DNA of 64,000 bases from Pelobates cultripes (Eukaryota > Chordata > Amphibia > Anura > Pelobatidae): assembly GCA_933207985.1 (NCBI GenBank), contig OW240918.1, positions 17,195,742 to 17,259,741 on the forward strand, read 5' to 3'. Below, piece by piece: positions 12,311 to 22,500 of the stretch. The notes beneath the pieces are model-generated. The model ran no database searches and was not told the DNA's origin. It worked only from the letters and a program-made list of their open reading frames with translations. The position numbers and the translations under genes were made by a program. Position 1 is the first letter of the stretch, and each line of letters begins with the position of its first letter.

Positions 12311-13868
12311 TATTGAGTACCTAATCCTCTGCAGCCCACAGTATGGAATTTGGTAAAACTACACAGAGAATTCCATCAAGTCATATGATATCCTGCGTGA
12401 CGTGAGAATACTCAGGAGTCTTCTCACTTATCACTGACAGCTCAATTTACTAGATTCCATATTTTAAAATATTACATCATATTGTCAAGCTATGACAAAA
12501 ATGGTACTTGCTAACTGGCATGGCTTTGTCTTGATGGTAAATCATATATGTTTTTAGAATCAGAACAAAATTGCTTCACATAAAACTACAGAAACCACTG
12601 TTTTTGTGGTTTGCAACCCGTGTGCAATGCCAGTGCTATTAACCCCTTCAGTGAAGAGCCTCATGATCCATAACTAATTTTAGCAGCTAAGATGGTTTCA
12701 TTGTCATCTAGTAAACCAAGCTGGCAAATCTGTTGAATCAAAAACTGATTTGCAAAATGTAGGCTGAAATATCTGATTTAGGTATTTTTATCCTAAATTT
12801 GGCGATATAGTTTTCAATTGGACACCATTTACTGTTTAGTGACATTTGGTATTTCTCACTCCTTTGCAGAACTGTCCCCTACTAACAAAAAGTCTACAGA
12901 GTTGTGAGATTGGGGTTGTCTGATTATGTTTCAATATGTCCTATCTGACTATATACGTTTTATGATTCTTTTATCAATTCTTCACAACTTCTGTATTTTG
13001 TAAGTATACCTGAGTATGTTGCACTTCACATTAATTATTGATGGTCTGAGAATGTGATTCCGCTATAATCTCTTAAAATGATAATCTGTGAATTTCGTTA
13101 CTGGTAACAGTGTGAATGTTGAAAAACAGATAATTCCCCCAAAAATATTGAATCAATGAAAAAATAGGAAATCAGTGTTATGTTATGGAGTCTGTGGCTT
13201 TATGACGTAACTGCACTGTACTAAATGCAGATTAATTATCATTTGAAAACTGCTTTGAGTATTGTATATATTTTAAGATATATGTTACATTACAAAGGAG
13301 AGGAGCTAACAAACCAAAAGGCTTTTCTACCAATTCATGCCTTTACTTACATTGGGATTAATGTAATAAACAGCTGGTTCCAATGACCTGAGGGCCAACT
13401 TTAGGAAAATGTAGGTTAAAACAGTTAAAACAGATGACTTAGATAAAAACGCATATTCTGTCCAGTGGTCAATGTTTTCCAGTTCTGAATTTTATCTTTT
13501 ATTTTACAATTTGACTCTCACATCCCCACAATGCAGTGTTTATTAAATATGTACTATTTATTTAGTATTTTCTGTACAGCTACGCAAACACTCTTAAGCC
13601 AAAATAATCAGTTTAACCAGAAATACAATAATCATGCACTCTTACAATATGAATTTATCCTGCAACAAAACCTTAGTTATTAGTTTACAGAAAAAGAGAG
13701 CCACAAGCTACCGTAACAAATCTATATTTTATGCATTAATAATATACCGCGAGATAGAACCATTAAGAGAAGAAAAAACGAGGAGTATTGAAATGAGGAA
13801 ACATATATGTTAATTATATTTAATTACTATCACCTCAATGCAGAGCAGGAGAAGGAAGTTAAAGGTTG
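12311..13868. other. AT-rich DNA, nothing recognised
   Basis: No coding-like frame, no tandem array and no transposon terminus was identified. Confidence 0.45.
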
Positions 13869-13876
13869 TTAATAAA

Positions 13877-14198
13877 TAGTGATGTCCCGAACGGTTCGCT
13901 GCGAACGGTTCGCCACGGACTCATCATAGAGTAAACTTTGACCCTGTACCTCACAGTCAGCAGACACATTCCAGCCAATCAGCAGCAGACCCTCCCTCCA
14001 AGACCCTCCCACCTCATGGACAGATCACTAAGAATGCAGCTTCAAAATGGATTCTGTCCAGGAGGTGGGAGGGTCTGGGAGGGAGGGTCTGCTGCTGATT
14101 GGCTGGAATGTGTCTGCTGACTATGAGGTACAGGGTCAAAGTTTAGTCAATGATGAGTCCGTGGCGAACCGTTTGGCGAACCGTTCGGGACATCACTA
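13877..14198. mobile_element. 322-bp palindromic hAT-type miniature element
   Basis: Left end TAGTGATGTCCCGAACGG, right end its exact complement. The flanks are an exact 8-bp duplication, ttaataaa, at 13869-13876 and 14199-14206. Nearly the entire element is an inverted repeat, with arms of about 150 bp meeting near 14037; the right arm has a duplicated CGAACCGTT segment variant. Eight-bp duplication suggests hAT mobilisation. No protein is encoded. Confidence 0.9.
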
Positions 14199-14206
14199 TT
14201 AATAAA

Positions 14207-15354
14207 TGGAAAAAACATGTGAAGAACAGAAAATCACAATGAGCAATCAGGGCAGAAGTCAAAGGAATAGGATAATATATTATCAACAGCATTGGTTTAA
14301 ATCCCTACATGAAAGCAAAATGGCTGTAAACCGTTTAATGTATCCTAACACGAGAAAGCAACAGGAGCAATTCTAATGGTAACAGTTAATAGGAGCTACT
14401 TTACCGGAGAGAGTTATTGCATAACCCAATGTTATATCTTAAGGTATTCTGCTAGAAACATGAGGCAATTAATTTAGACTGCCAAACAGAGGAACAATGT
14501 AATGCTTTTTCAAATATCAAGTCCAGTTTCATTAAGACTTAAATGGTTTTTCTGGTCTCTCTTCATGTAGATACCACTGCAGTCAATTAGCATTGTCACT
14601 TTTAATCTTCCGTAGTTGGAAACTGGTTATTTTCCATTACAGTCCTTATTAAAAAGAATCTTTATGGTAAGACAAAGCAAAAGAAATAGTTATTACCAGC
14701 CTGACATTTGCTAAAAGGTTAGATGTTATCAGGTTCCGTTACAAAAAAATAAAATAAAATACAGAGACAGAATTGTAAGCGAGTGCATTTTTGTTTTAAA
14801 TGGACCCAAAGCCAGGTTTATAATCAAGTTTATGCAGTATATATAGTACATTATTAAAATCAAAATGGAAATGAAACATTATTCACCTCTGAAATGTTCT
14901 GTCTGCAAATCTCCAGGTTCTGATATTACTGTACTAAACATCTGCATACACTGATCAGCCACAGCATTAATAAAACTGCTGGTCGGTGAAATGAATAGCA
15001 TTGATTATATTGTTACAACTGCACCTGTTAAGGGGTGGGATATACTAGGCAACAAAGGAGCATTTAGTTATTTAATTTCATGTGTTGGAAGCAAGGGCCA
15101 AATAGTAATGGCTAGATGGGTCAGAGCTTCTCCAAAATGGCAAAATGTTTCTGGTATGAGGGGGGTTAGTACCTACCGAAAATGGTGGGACAACTGGTGA
15201 ACCGTGAGGGTTATGAGTGCCCAAGCATGGGCGTCCGCAGGAATTTTTCCAGGGGGGGGCATAATTTAATGACATCCATGCTTGGCCCCTTTTTGACAGT
15301 GTCATGAAAGGGAAAGGTCATAGTCATTATCACATAAAGCCAGGGTGAGTAGCA
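14207..15354. other. AT-rich DNA with short repeat remnants
   Basis: Mostly featureless. At about 15225-15300 a GCATGGGCGTCCGCAGG stretch followed by a G-run looks like a transposon terminus, but no partner end or duplication was found. Confidence 0.4.
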
Positions 15355-15378
15355 TTTTCACAACTATGGTGTCAGGAA

Positions 15379-16751
15379 CAGGGCCGCCATCAGGGGGTGA
15401 TAACCATGACGGTTGTCACGGGCCTGGCGGCCCTGGTGGGCCCTGCCGCCCGGGCCCCACATGTAGCAATAGAACTGCCGCCGGTGCAGTTGCACCGGGG
15501 CCCGCACGCTGATGGGGCCCTTGCCCTTAGGGCCACCCGATGGGCCCTATATCTTCAGGGGCCCGGTCAGCGCTGTGGCCGTGGTATAGCACAACTGGGC
15601 CCCTTTTAAAAAAAAAAAAATTAAAATTAAAAAGCAGCCGCAGCAAGTGCTGCTGGGAGGAAGTAGTCACTTCCTCCCAGCTCACTCCGCGCGGGAGGAG
15701 CTCGCACCCGGCAGTGAGGGAGAACCATGCCGACTACTCCCATCAGCCCCAGCCACCCTCCTGCAAAGAAAAGGTAAGAGACAGGAGGGTGGCTGGAAAA
15801 TTAGCTGTGTGTGTATGTATGTATGTATGTCTGTCAGTATCAATGTATGTCTGTATGTCTGTCAGTATGCATGTATATATGTCTGTCAGTATGTATGTAT
15901 GTATGCCATTATCAATGTATGTCATTATGTATGTCTGTATGTCTGTCAGTATGTATGTTATTATGTATGTCATTATGAATGTATGTCTGTATGTATGCAT
16001 GTATCAATGTACGTCATTATGTATGTCTGTCAGTATGTCTGTATGTATGTATGTATATATGTCTGTCAGTATGTATGTATGTATGCCAGTATCAATTTAT
16101 GTCTGTATGTCATTATGTCTGTCAGTATGTATGTATATATGTATGCATGTCTGTCTGTATGTATGTCTGCATATCATTATGAACGTATGTATGTATGGAT
16201 GTCTGTATGCATTTATGTATGTATGTCGGTCAGTATGTCTGTATATATGCATGTATGTCAGTCTGAATGTATGTATGTCTGTATGCCATTATGAATGTAT
16301 GTCTGTGTATGTCTGTATGACATTATGAATGTATGTGTGTATGGATGTCAGTGTCTGTATGTATGAATGTATGTATGTGTGTATGTATGTTGGTGTTTGT
16401 ATGTATGTCAGTGTGTATGTATGTGTCTTTATGTCCTCATGCATGTCTGTCTGTATGTATGTTAGTATGTGTCTGTCTGTCACTATGTATGCCTGTGTGT
16501 CTGTATATGTGTGTATGTCTCAGTATGTGTGTGTCAGTGTGTATGCCTGTATGCGTGTATGTCTGTTTCAGTATGTGTGTCTTTTAGTATGTTTCTGTGT
16601 CCTTTTGTATCAGTGTGTGTGTTTCTGTCTGTGTGTATTCCTGTGGGCGGTATTTGGAGGCGGACCCTGTGGGCGGTATTTAGAGGCAGACCCCAGGGGG
16701 CCCAGACCATGAGCTGAGTTAGGGGCCCCAAAATTTCTGGTGGCGGCCCTG
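15379..16751. mobile_element. hAT-type element with expanded simple repeat
   Basis: Ends CAGGGCCGCCATCAG and CTGGTGGCGGCCCTG are inverted, and the flanking 8-bp duplication gtcaggaa (15371-15378, 16752-16759) is exact, so boundaries are firm. About 60% of the 1373 bp is a GTAT/GTCT/GTCA tract. The start holds a GCC-rich region and a GGGAGGAAGTAGTC hairpin. Its organisation matches 1238-1883, where the tract is only about 100 bp. No transposase frame. Confidence 0.9.
15805..16640 (+). repeat. GTAT/GTCT tetranucleotide tract
   Basis: Interspersed GTATGTATGTCTGTCAGTAT units over about 830 bp. All long frames here (VCMYVCLSV-like) are translations of the repeat, open in several frames because the tetranucleotide units rarely make stops. 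They are not genes. Confidence 0.9.
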
Positions 16752-16802
16752 GTCAGGAATACATATTTGTATTCCTGACACTATAGTGTTCCTTTAATCA
16801 AA

Positions 16803-17230
16803 TTAAAGGAACATTCCGGTAACCATAACAACTTCATCTAAATGAAAATGCTATGATGCAAGGAGGCCCCTGGGCGCTCTCATTCCTTTAAGGGGTGAAG
16901 CCGCTCTCAAATGGTTTAACCCCAAAGGCTTCCTCCAGCTCCAGATCTCCAAAGTTGCTCAGTGGTATTCGGCTTCTGAAACAGAGTATCAGGAAGTGCA
17001 GATTGACGTCAGGCATGGGTGTCACTGATTGACTAGAGTGGTTAACTGACGCTCTAAGCTAATCGCTAGTTCCCGATTCATAAAAATGTTTTACGTTTTT
17101 ATGAATGGGGAGCTACTGATTAGCTTAGAGTGCCAACTGACCCTGTAGCCAATCAGCGACACCCCTACCCAGTGGCACTCTTTGTTTCCTGACACTCAGT
17201 AAATAAAAGTGAACACATTAACACTGATAT
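16803..17230. mobile_element. TTAA miniature element with 75-bp inverted repeat
   Basis: It starts TTAAAGGAACATTCCGG immediately after the preceding TTAA element. At about 17015-17088 and 17096-17170 are inverted arms (core CTCTAAGCTAATC and GATTAGCTTAGAG) about 80% matched, closed by ATTCATAAAAA/TTTTTATGAAT. The right end is uncertain. Confidence 0.55.
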
Positions 17231-17329
17231 TTTTTTTTACCTGGGGAGATGAGAAGGTCCAAAGTTTCCCTGCCACGCCCACATATCATGCCTTATGATG
17301 TGGTGTCCAGAATGAAGTGCTCCAATCTC

Positions 17330-18560
17330 ATTTTCTTCTCCTTCATTTGACACTGTCTTCTTTTTCTTCTGAGGCTTCTTCTGCTCCTTTACCTTTCTGC
17401 TACTTTTTGCTTATTTTGCGCACTTCTGCTCCTTTCTCTTTCTGATCCCTTTCTGCTCCTTGCAGACCCTTCCTTCTCTTTGCAGGCCCTTCCTGCTCCT
17501 TACAGACCCTTCCTTCTCCTTGCTGCCCCTTCCTGCTTCTTGCAGACCCTTCCTGCTTCTTGCTGCCCCTCCTGCTTCTTTCTGCCCTTTCCAGCTTCTT
17601 GTAGCCCCTTGCTGACCCTTTCTGTGCCTTCTCCTACTTTACCTTTGTGCTTCTTCTGATTCTTTCTGCCCCTTCCTGCTCCTTGCTGCCCATTCGTTCT
17701 CTTTGCTGCCCCTTCCTGCTCCTTGCAGACCCTTCCTGCTTCTTGCTGCCTCTTCCTACTCCTTGCAGACCCTTCCTGCTCCTTGCTGCCTCTTCCTACT
17801 CATTGCTGACCCCTCTTGATCCTTGCAGACCCTTCCTACTCCTTGCAGACCATCCCTACCCCTTCCTGCTGCCCCTTCCTACTCCTTGCTGACTCTTCCT
17901 GCTTCTTGCTGCCTCTTCCTGCTACTTGCTGACCCCTCTTGCTCCTTGCAGACCCTTCCTACTCCTTGATGACCCTTCCTGCTTCTTGCTGCCTCTTCCT
18001 GCTACTTGCTGACCCCTCTTGCTCCTTGCAGACCCTTCCTACTCCTTGCTGACTCTTCCTGCTTCTTGCTGCCTCTTCCTGCTACTTGCTGACCCCTCTT
18101 GCTCCTTGCAGACCCTTCCTACTCCTTGATGACCCTTCCTGCTTCTTGCTGCCTCTTCCTGCTACTTGCTGACCCCTCTTGCTCCTTGCAGACCCTTCCT
18201 ACTCCTTGCTGACTCTTCCTGCTTCTTGCTGCCTCTTCCTGCTACTTGCTGACCCCTCTTGCTCCTTGCAGACCCTTCCTACTCCTTGATGACCCTTCCT
18301 GCTTCTTGCTGCCTCTTCTTACTCCTTGCTGACCCCTCTTGCTCCTTGTTGACCCTTGCTGACCCCTCCTGCTCCTTGCTGCCCCTTCCTTCTAATTTTT
18401 GCTCCTTCTATTTTACCCTCCTGCTCCTTGCAAACCTTTCCTACCTTTTCCTCCTTTTCCTGCTTCTTGCTGCCCCTTTCTATTACTTGCTGACCTCTCC
18501 TGCCCCTTGCAGAACCTTTCTGCTCATTTCTGCTCCTTCTACTTTACCTTCCTCTATGCT
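17330..18560 (+). repeat. Pyrimidine-rich minisatellite, 20/80/160-bp hierarchy
   Basis: The basic unit is about 20 bp (GCTTCTTGCTGCCTCTTCCT type). From 17921 the block GCTACTTGCTGACCCCTCTT recurs at 17921, 18001, 18081, 18161 and 18241, exactly 80 bp apart. Neighbouring 80-bp blocks alternate between CTTGATGACCC and CTTGCTGACTC at 17961, 18041, 18121, 18201 and 18281, so the higher-order period is 160 bp. The leading part (17330-17920) is less ordered. The plus strand is almost purely C and T apart from G in the TTGCTG/TTGCAG steps. Confidence 0.9.
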
Positions 18561-18581
18561 GTCTCCCCCCCAACCCTCACT

Positions 18582-18870
18582 TACCTGATCTGTAGGCTGC
18601 CACCTCATCCCTTTACTTACCTGATCTGTAGGCCGCCCCCCATCCCTCACTTACTTGATCTGTAGACTGTCCCCCCATCATTCACTTACCTGATATGTAG
18701 GCTGCGCCCCATACCTCACTTTCCTGATCTGTAGACTGACCCCCCACCCCTCACCTGATCTGTAGGCTGCCACCCAATCCCTTACTTACATGATCTGTAG
18801 TCTGCCCCCCCATTCCTCACTTACCTTATCTGTAGTCTCCCCCCATCCCTCACTTACCTGATCTGTAGGC
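18582..18870 (+). repeat. CCTGATCTGTAG minisatellite
   Basis: About eight units of roughly 35-40 bp, each with TTACCTGATCTGTAGNCTG followed by a C-rich stretch and CCCTCAC. Confidence 0.8.
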
Positions 18871-18975
18871 TGCCTCTGCAGGCAAGGGGTTGCTGGCTGC
18901 ATGCTCCCCTGCGGATTCAGTCAGGAGAGAGAAGCAGGCATAAGCTGTATCTTCCTGCCTTTCCCCATTCACAGC

Positions 18976-18987
18976 GCCACCTACTGG
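18976..18987 (-). promoter_or_regulatory. Candidate CTCF motif
   Basis: GCCACCTACTGG fits the reverse complement of the CTCF core consensus CCASYAGRKGGC at all 12 positions. It lies in a short GC-rich segment between a minisatellite and a G-run. Motif match only; no evidence of binding. Confidence 0.35.
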
Positions 18988-19149
18988 CCGGCACAGTATT
19001 GCAGTGTATTCTCACACTGAAACCAAAAATAGAAGCAGAAGCTGAAAAATCCAGGGGGGGGGGGGCAAGGACTCCCCTTATCCCCCCGCATGGGCTCATT
19101 GCAGACATAGGGAGTGAAGGCTAGCCCATTTAGTCCGATAACACAGAAG

Positions 19150-19660
19150 AGGTCCTGTAGCTCAAATTGCTTAATAACTTCATGCTGGCAATGATAGGAA
19201 GTTGTCAGAACACACAGTGCATAACAGTTTATTGCAAATGGGACTGCGTAGCCGCAGACTGGTCAGGGTAACCATGATGACCCCTGTCCACCATGGAAAG
19301 TAGCTGCAAAGGTGGTTGGGTGAGTGTGCATTGTTTACCAGCAGACGAGATTGCTGAAGGATGCACTATGGAAAAAAGGCAGGCCGGCGGAGGCAGTGTT
19401 ATGTTTTAGGCATCCTGCATAGAACATTGGGTCCTGGCATTTATGTGGATGTTATTTTGAAATGTACCTTCTACCTAGAGATTGTTGCAGACCACGTACG
19501 CCACTTTCTAGCAATGGTGTTCCCTGATGGCAGTGGCCTCTTTCAGCAGGATAATGTACCCTGCCACACTGCAAACATTATTCAGGTATGGTTTTAGGAA
19601 CATGACAAAGAGTTGAAGTTGCTTCATGGGTCTCGCATTGCTTCCAGTATCTTGTGTTAG
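19150..19660 (+). pseudogene. Tc1-like transposase fragment
   Basis: The frame at 19361-19597 contains IVADHVRHFLAMVFPDG followed by LFQQDNVPCHTANI, the block around the second catalytic Asp of Tc1/mariner DD34E transposases. In the next frame just upstream GGGSVMF is readable and is followed by a stop where the family has Trp, so at least one frameshift and one stop are present. After 19597 the sequence EHDKELKLLH-like is readable in another frame. The upstream 19180-19340 (LRSRRLV-like) may be the preceding part. The N-terminal DNA-binding region, the third acidic residue and the terminal repeats were not found. It is a dead fragment. Confidence 0.75.
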
Positions 19661-19676
19661 TGTAGATAGAGGTTAA

Positions 19677-20162
19677 TTAAAGAAATACTAAAGTGTCAGG
19701 ACTACAAGCATGAATTCCTGAAACAATTGGTTTAAAATAGCCGTTTAGATCTCTGTCCTCCCTTAACCCCCATAAAAAAGGTGATTTACTTTTTCCATCG
19801 CCACGTGGGTCTTCTCGCATCTGGCCCCGCTTCGCCTCCTTGGCTGAGATCATCAAATTTGATGGTCTCCCCAATCCAATGCTTTTTCATAGGAGAGCAC
19901 TGGGAGGTTATTGCTCATGCACAGCAAAACACCATTCTCTGCCAATCAGCATCTCCTCATAGAGATGCAATAAATCAATGCATATGTATGAGAAATGTTC
20001 AGCGTCTCCATGCAGAGAATAGAGATGCTGAACATCTGTGCAGCAATGACCAAGGAAGCACCTTTATTGACCGTCTGAGAAAAAGTCTGCAGAGACATAC
20101 TAGACACACCAGAACAACTACATTAAGCTGTAGTTGTTCTGTTGACTGGAGTGTCTCTTTGA
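19677..20162. mobile_element. TTAA miniature element (CAGAACAACTA subfamily)
   Basis: It starts TTAAAGAAATACTAAAGTG and ends in GACTGGAGTGTCTCTTTGA. Near the right end is a CAGAACAACTACATTAAG hairpin with its complement CTGTAGTTGTTCTG, shared with 31617-32071. The interior has the TCCTCATAGAGATGCA block shared by three elements in this window. Confidence 0.75.
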
Positions 20163-22226
20163 GTGTCTGTGCTATTATACATTGCAGAGGGCACCAGGAG
20201 CTCTAAGTAGACCAGGAGCTGTTTATTGACCCAAGTGGTTAAAACAGTTGAAGAGATACTGATCTCCCAGAAGAATGACATTACTCTATCCATCTCCATA
20301 CCTAAAGCAACCAAGAGTCTTGAGGTATGGGAACCGAAGGATGGCTGGAAAAATGAGACCACTCTACCACAAGAACCAACTGAACTCAACGGTAAATACT
20401 TGGTTCCAGCCAGGATACTTTGTTAAAGGCTCTGTTTAACAGACAAATAGAAGAATACTAACTAGGAAGAGGTAGCCAGACCTACTATGACTGCAAGTGA
20501 GTCCTTTACTCTTAGCAGCAGAGGGACTAAGGGTGTGATTTACTTTACAATCCAAGGAAGGATAAACATGTCTACTGCATCAAATAAATTGATCAGAATA
20601 GAATGCTTACTGCACAATTCTATATTTCAACATTTTTTGGACTTTTTCTTTTTTGATAAATTATTGGCATTGTATTATTGGCTACCCATTTTGCAGCAGG
20701 AAAATAAGCAACACAATAACGTATTATTCAAGATAAATACTAAAATAATACATTTTACAGAACACTTTATTTAAATAGACCTTTCCTACTATTAAAATCA
20801 TGTAAATGACACTCTAGTAAATAGTAAAGGCTACATTATGTGCCAAGAAGAATTGTTGTAAAAGAGTTGTAAAAGACAATGTTGATTTGTTATTTTATTA
20901 GTGTAATACAAGGCTAGACTCTATGCCTTTGGCTTTCTGTTGATGAACTTCTACTCCCTGGTCTGATAATACTTGCAATCTGCACTCTTCAAGACTTTAT
21001 ATGATAAACACATTTTTTTAGAAGGCTAATGAATTGCCTGAGAGGTAAGAAAACTAAAAGCTGAAGGATTAACTGGATTCAGCCAATTCTTTCTATGACA
21101 GAGATCATGGCAGAAGCAGTAAATCCTTGGTATTTGCAGAAAATAGAGGATCTTTCAAGTTGTGCATGGCTTATGATGTGTTGCCTATGCAATACTGTCT
21201 TTATCAAGTCAACTTATTAAGTTTTCCTTTAATATGAATAATTTTTGTATGAAGAGACGTGTCAAAATAAATTAGAACGCTGGATTAAAGTTTGAATAAA
21301 TATCTTGTTATCCTGTATCTGCAGCCATTTTTCTAACACTGACTTTCCTGCTGATTCTAAATATGTTTAGAAACAATGTGTATAACCTCACAAAAAATAA
21401 CAATGAATACAATTATATGAAATTTGTAGAAACATTTCACAATAACCCCTGCCAAAAAACTGTGACTTGTTAATTATGAGAGATCAATTAGTGTATCTAA
21501 TTTTGATATTAAATGTTCAATTTGCACTTTTAGATTGATCATAGACAGGTATTAAAAATGTGACACATTTTTTTCTTGACTTGTTGGGAATTCCAATGTC
21601 CCTATTTCATAAAATGTGACAATTAGATTCATGGGTAAATTAGAAATAATATATAGCTTTAAATGTATTTCTGTAGTTTGTCTTAATTTGCTTATATTTG
21701 AAAATACAGTATATTCTTAATAATAAATTAACATGAGAATGCTGAGTATACTTGCAGACATATTATTATTTAAATACATTTTATTGTATTTTATAAAGGT
21801 GAGGGGCAAGACTTGTACATGTGAATTCGTTGCTCTAGTTGAGATGTGAGATAAACAGGAAGAGTTTATAAAAGTGTTACTAACAGAAATTTCAGCCATA
21901 ATTTTAACACAATTGGATGTTCCTGCTGACTTGGTTCTTGCTGACCCACTTTTTATTATGCGAGTAGTCATGTGTCAGGCACTCATTTGGTTTCCTCTTG
22001 TTAACTAAGTGAAGATGCACGCAGAAAGGGTTTCTGTTCCGACTCCAATAGCAGACAAAAACAAAAATTATACCTCCTCACTGACAATTTCAGTGATGCT
22101 TAATCCTCATTAAGCTAAGGTTTGTCAAAGTTTTAACACCTTTTGGTGTCTTATCAATCCACAGTGCTAAAAGTGATAACACACAATACAATTACATAAA
22201 GATGAGATAAGTCATCAAGAGACTGA
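20163..22226. other. AT-rich DNA without recognised gene
   Basis: A frame at 20226-20426 (ending in ELNGKYLVPARILC) has somewhat balanced composition but matches no family I know. The rest is AT-rich with no structure noted. Confidence 0.4.
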
Positions 22227-22500
22227 CAAATGGACAGACAGATAGATGGACGGATGGATAGATAGATTGATGGACTGGTAGATAGATAGACAGACAGGTA
22301 GATAGACAGATGGATGGTAGAAAGACAGGCGGGTATATAGACAGACAGATAGAAGGAGAGACAGATAGGTAAATAGACGTGTAGATAGATAAATGATAGA
22401 TGGATGGATGGATGGATGGATAGATAGAATAGATAAATAGATACTAGATAGATAAAAAGATAGATAGATAGATAATAGAATAGATAGATATATGGGAGTA
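22227..22500 (+). repeat. GATA/GACA/GGAT microsatellite
   Basis: About 270 bp of interspersed GATA, GACA and GGAT tetranucleotides with short perfect runs. The reverse frame (LSILLSIYLSF-like) is its translation. Confidence 0.9.

Larger units (their letters stand above)
15355..16797. mobile_element. Short palindromic TTAA element split by a hAT
   Basis: Joining the flanks of the inner hAT at its duplication would leave a TTAA element of about 60-70 bp: CACAACTATGGTGTCAGGAA on the left and TTCCTGACACTATAGTGTTC then CTTTAA on the right. The right flank alone contains the palindrome core GTCAGGAATACATATTTG. The left border is approximate. Confidence 0.6.

Noticed and set aside
15540..16328. 262-codon open frame and several overlapping long frames
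   Set aside because: They are open because the GTAT/GTCT repeat has few stops; the residues just follow the repeat.
18582..18870. TTACCTGATCTG units as a CRISPR-like or splice-site array
   Set aside because: Units and spacers all vary together and lengths drift; it is an ordinary minisatellite in a eukaryotic genome.
20226..20426. 66-codon frame as a host exon
   Set aside because: No recognisable family and no clear splice sites; kept only as a note in the surrounding region.
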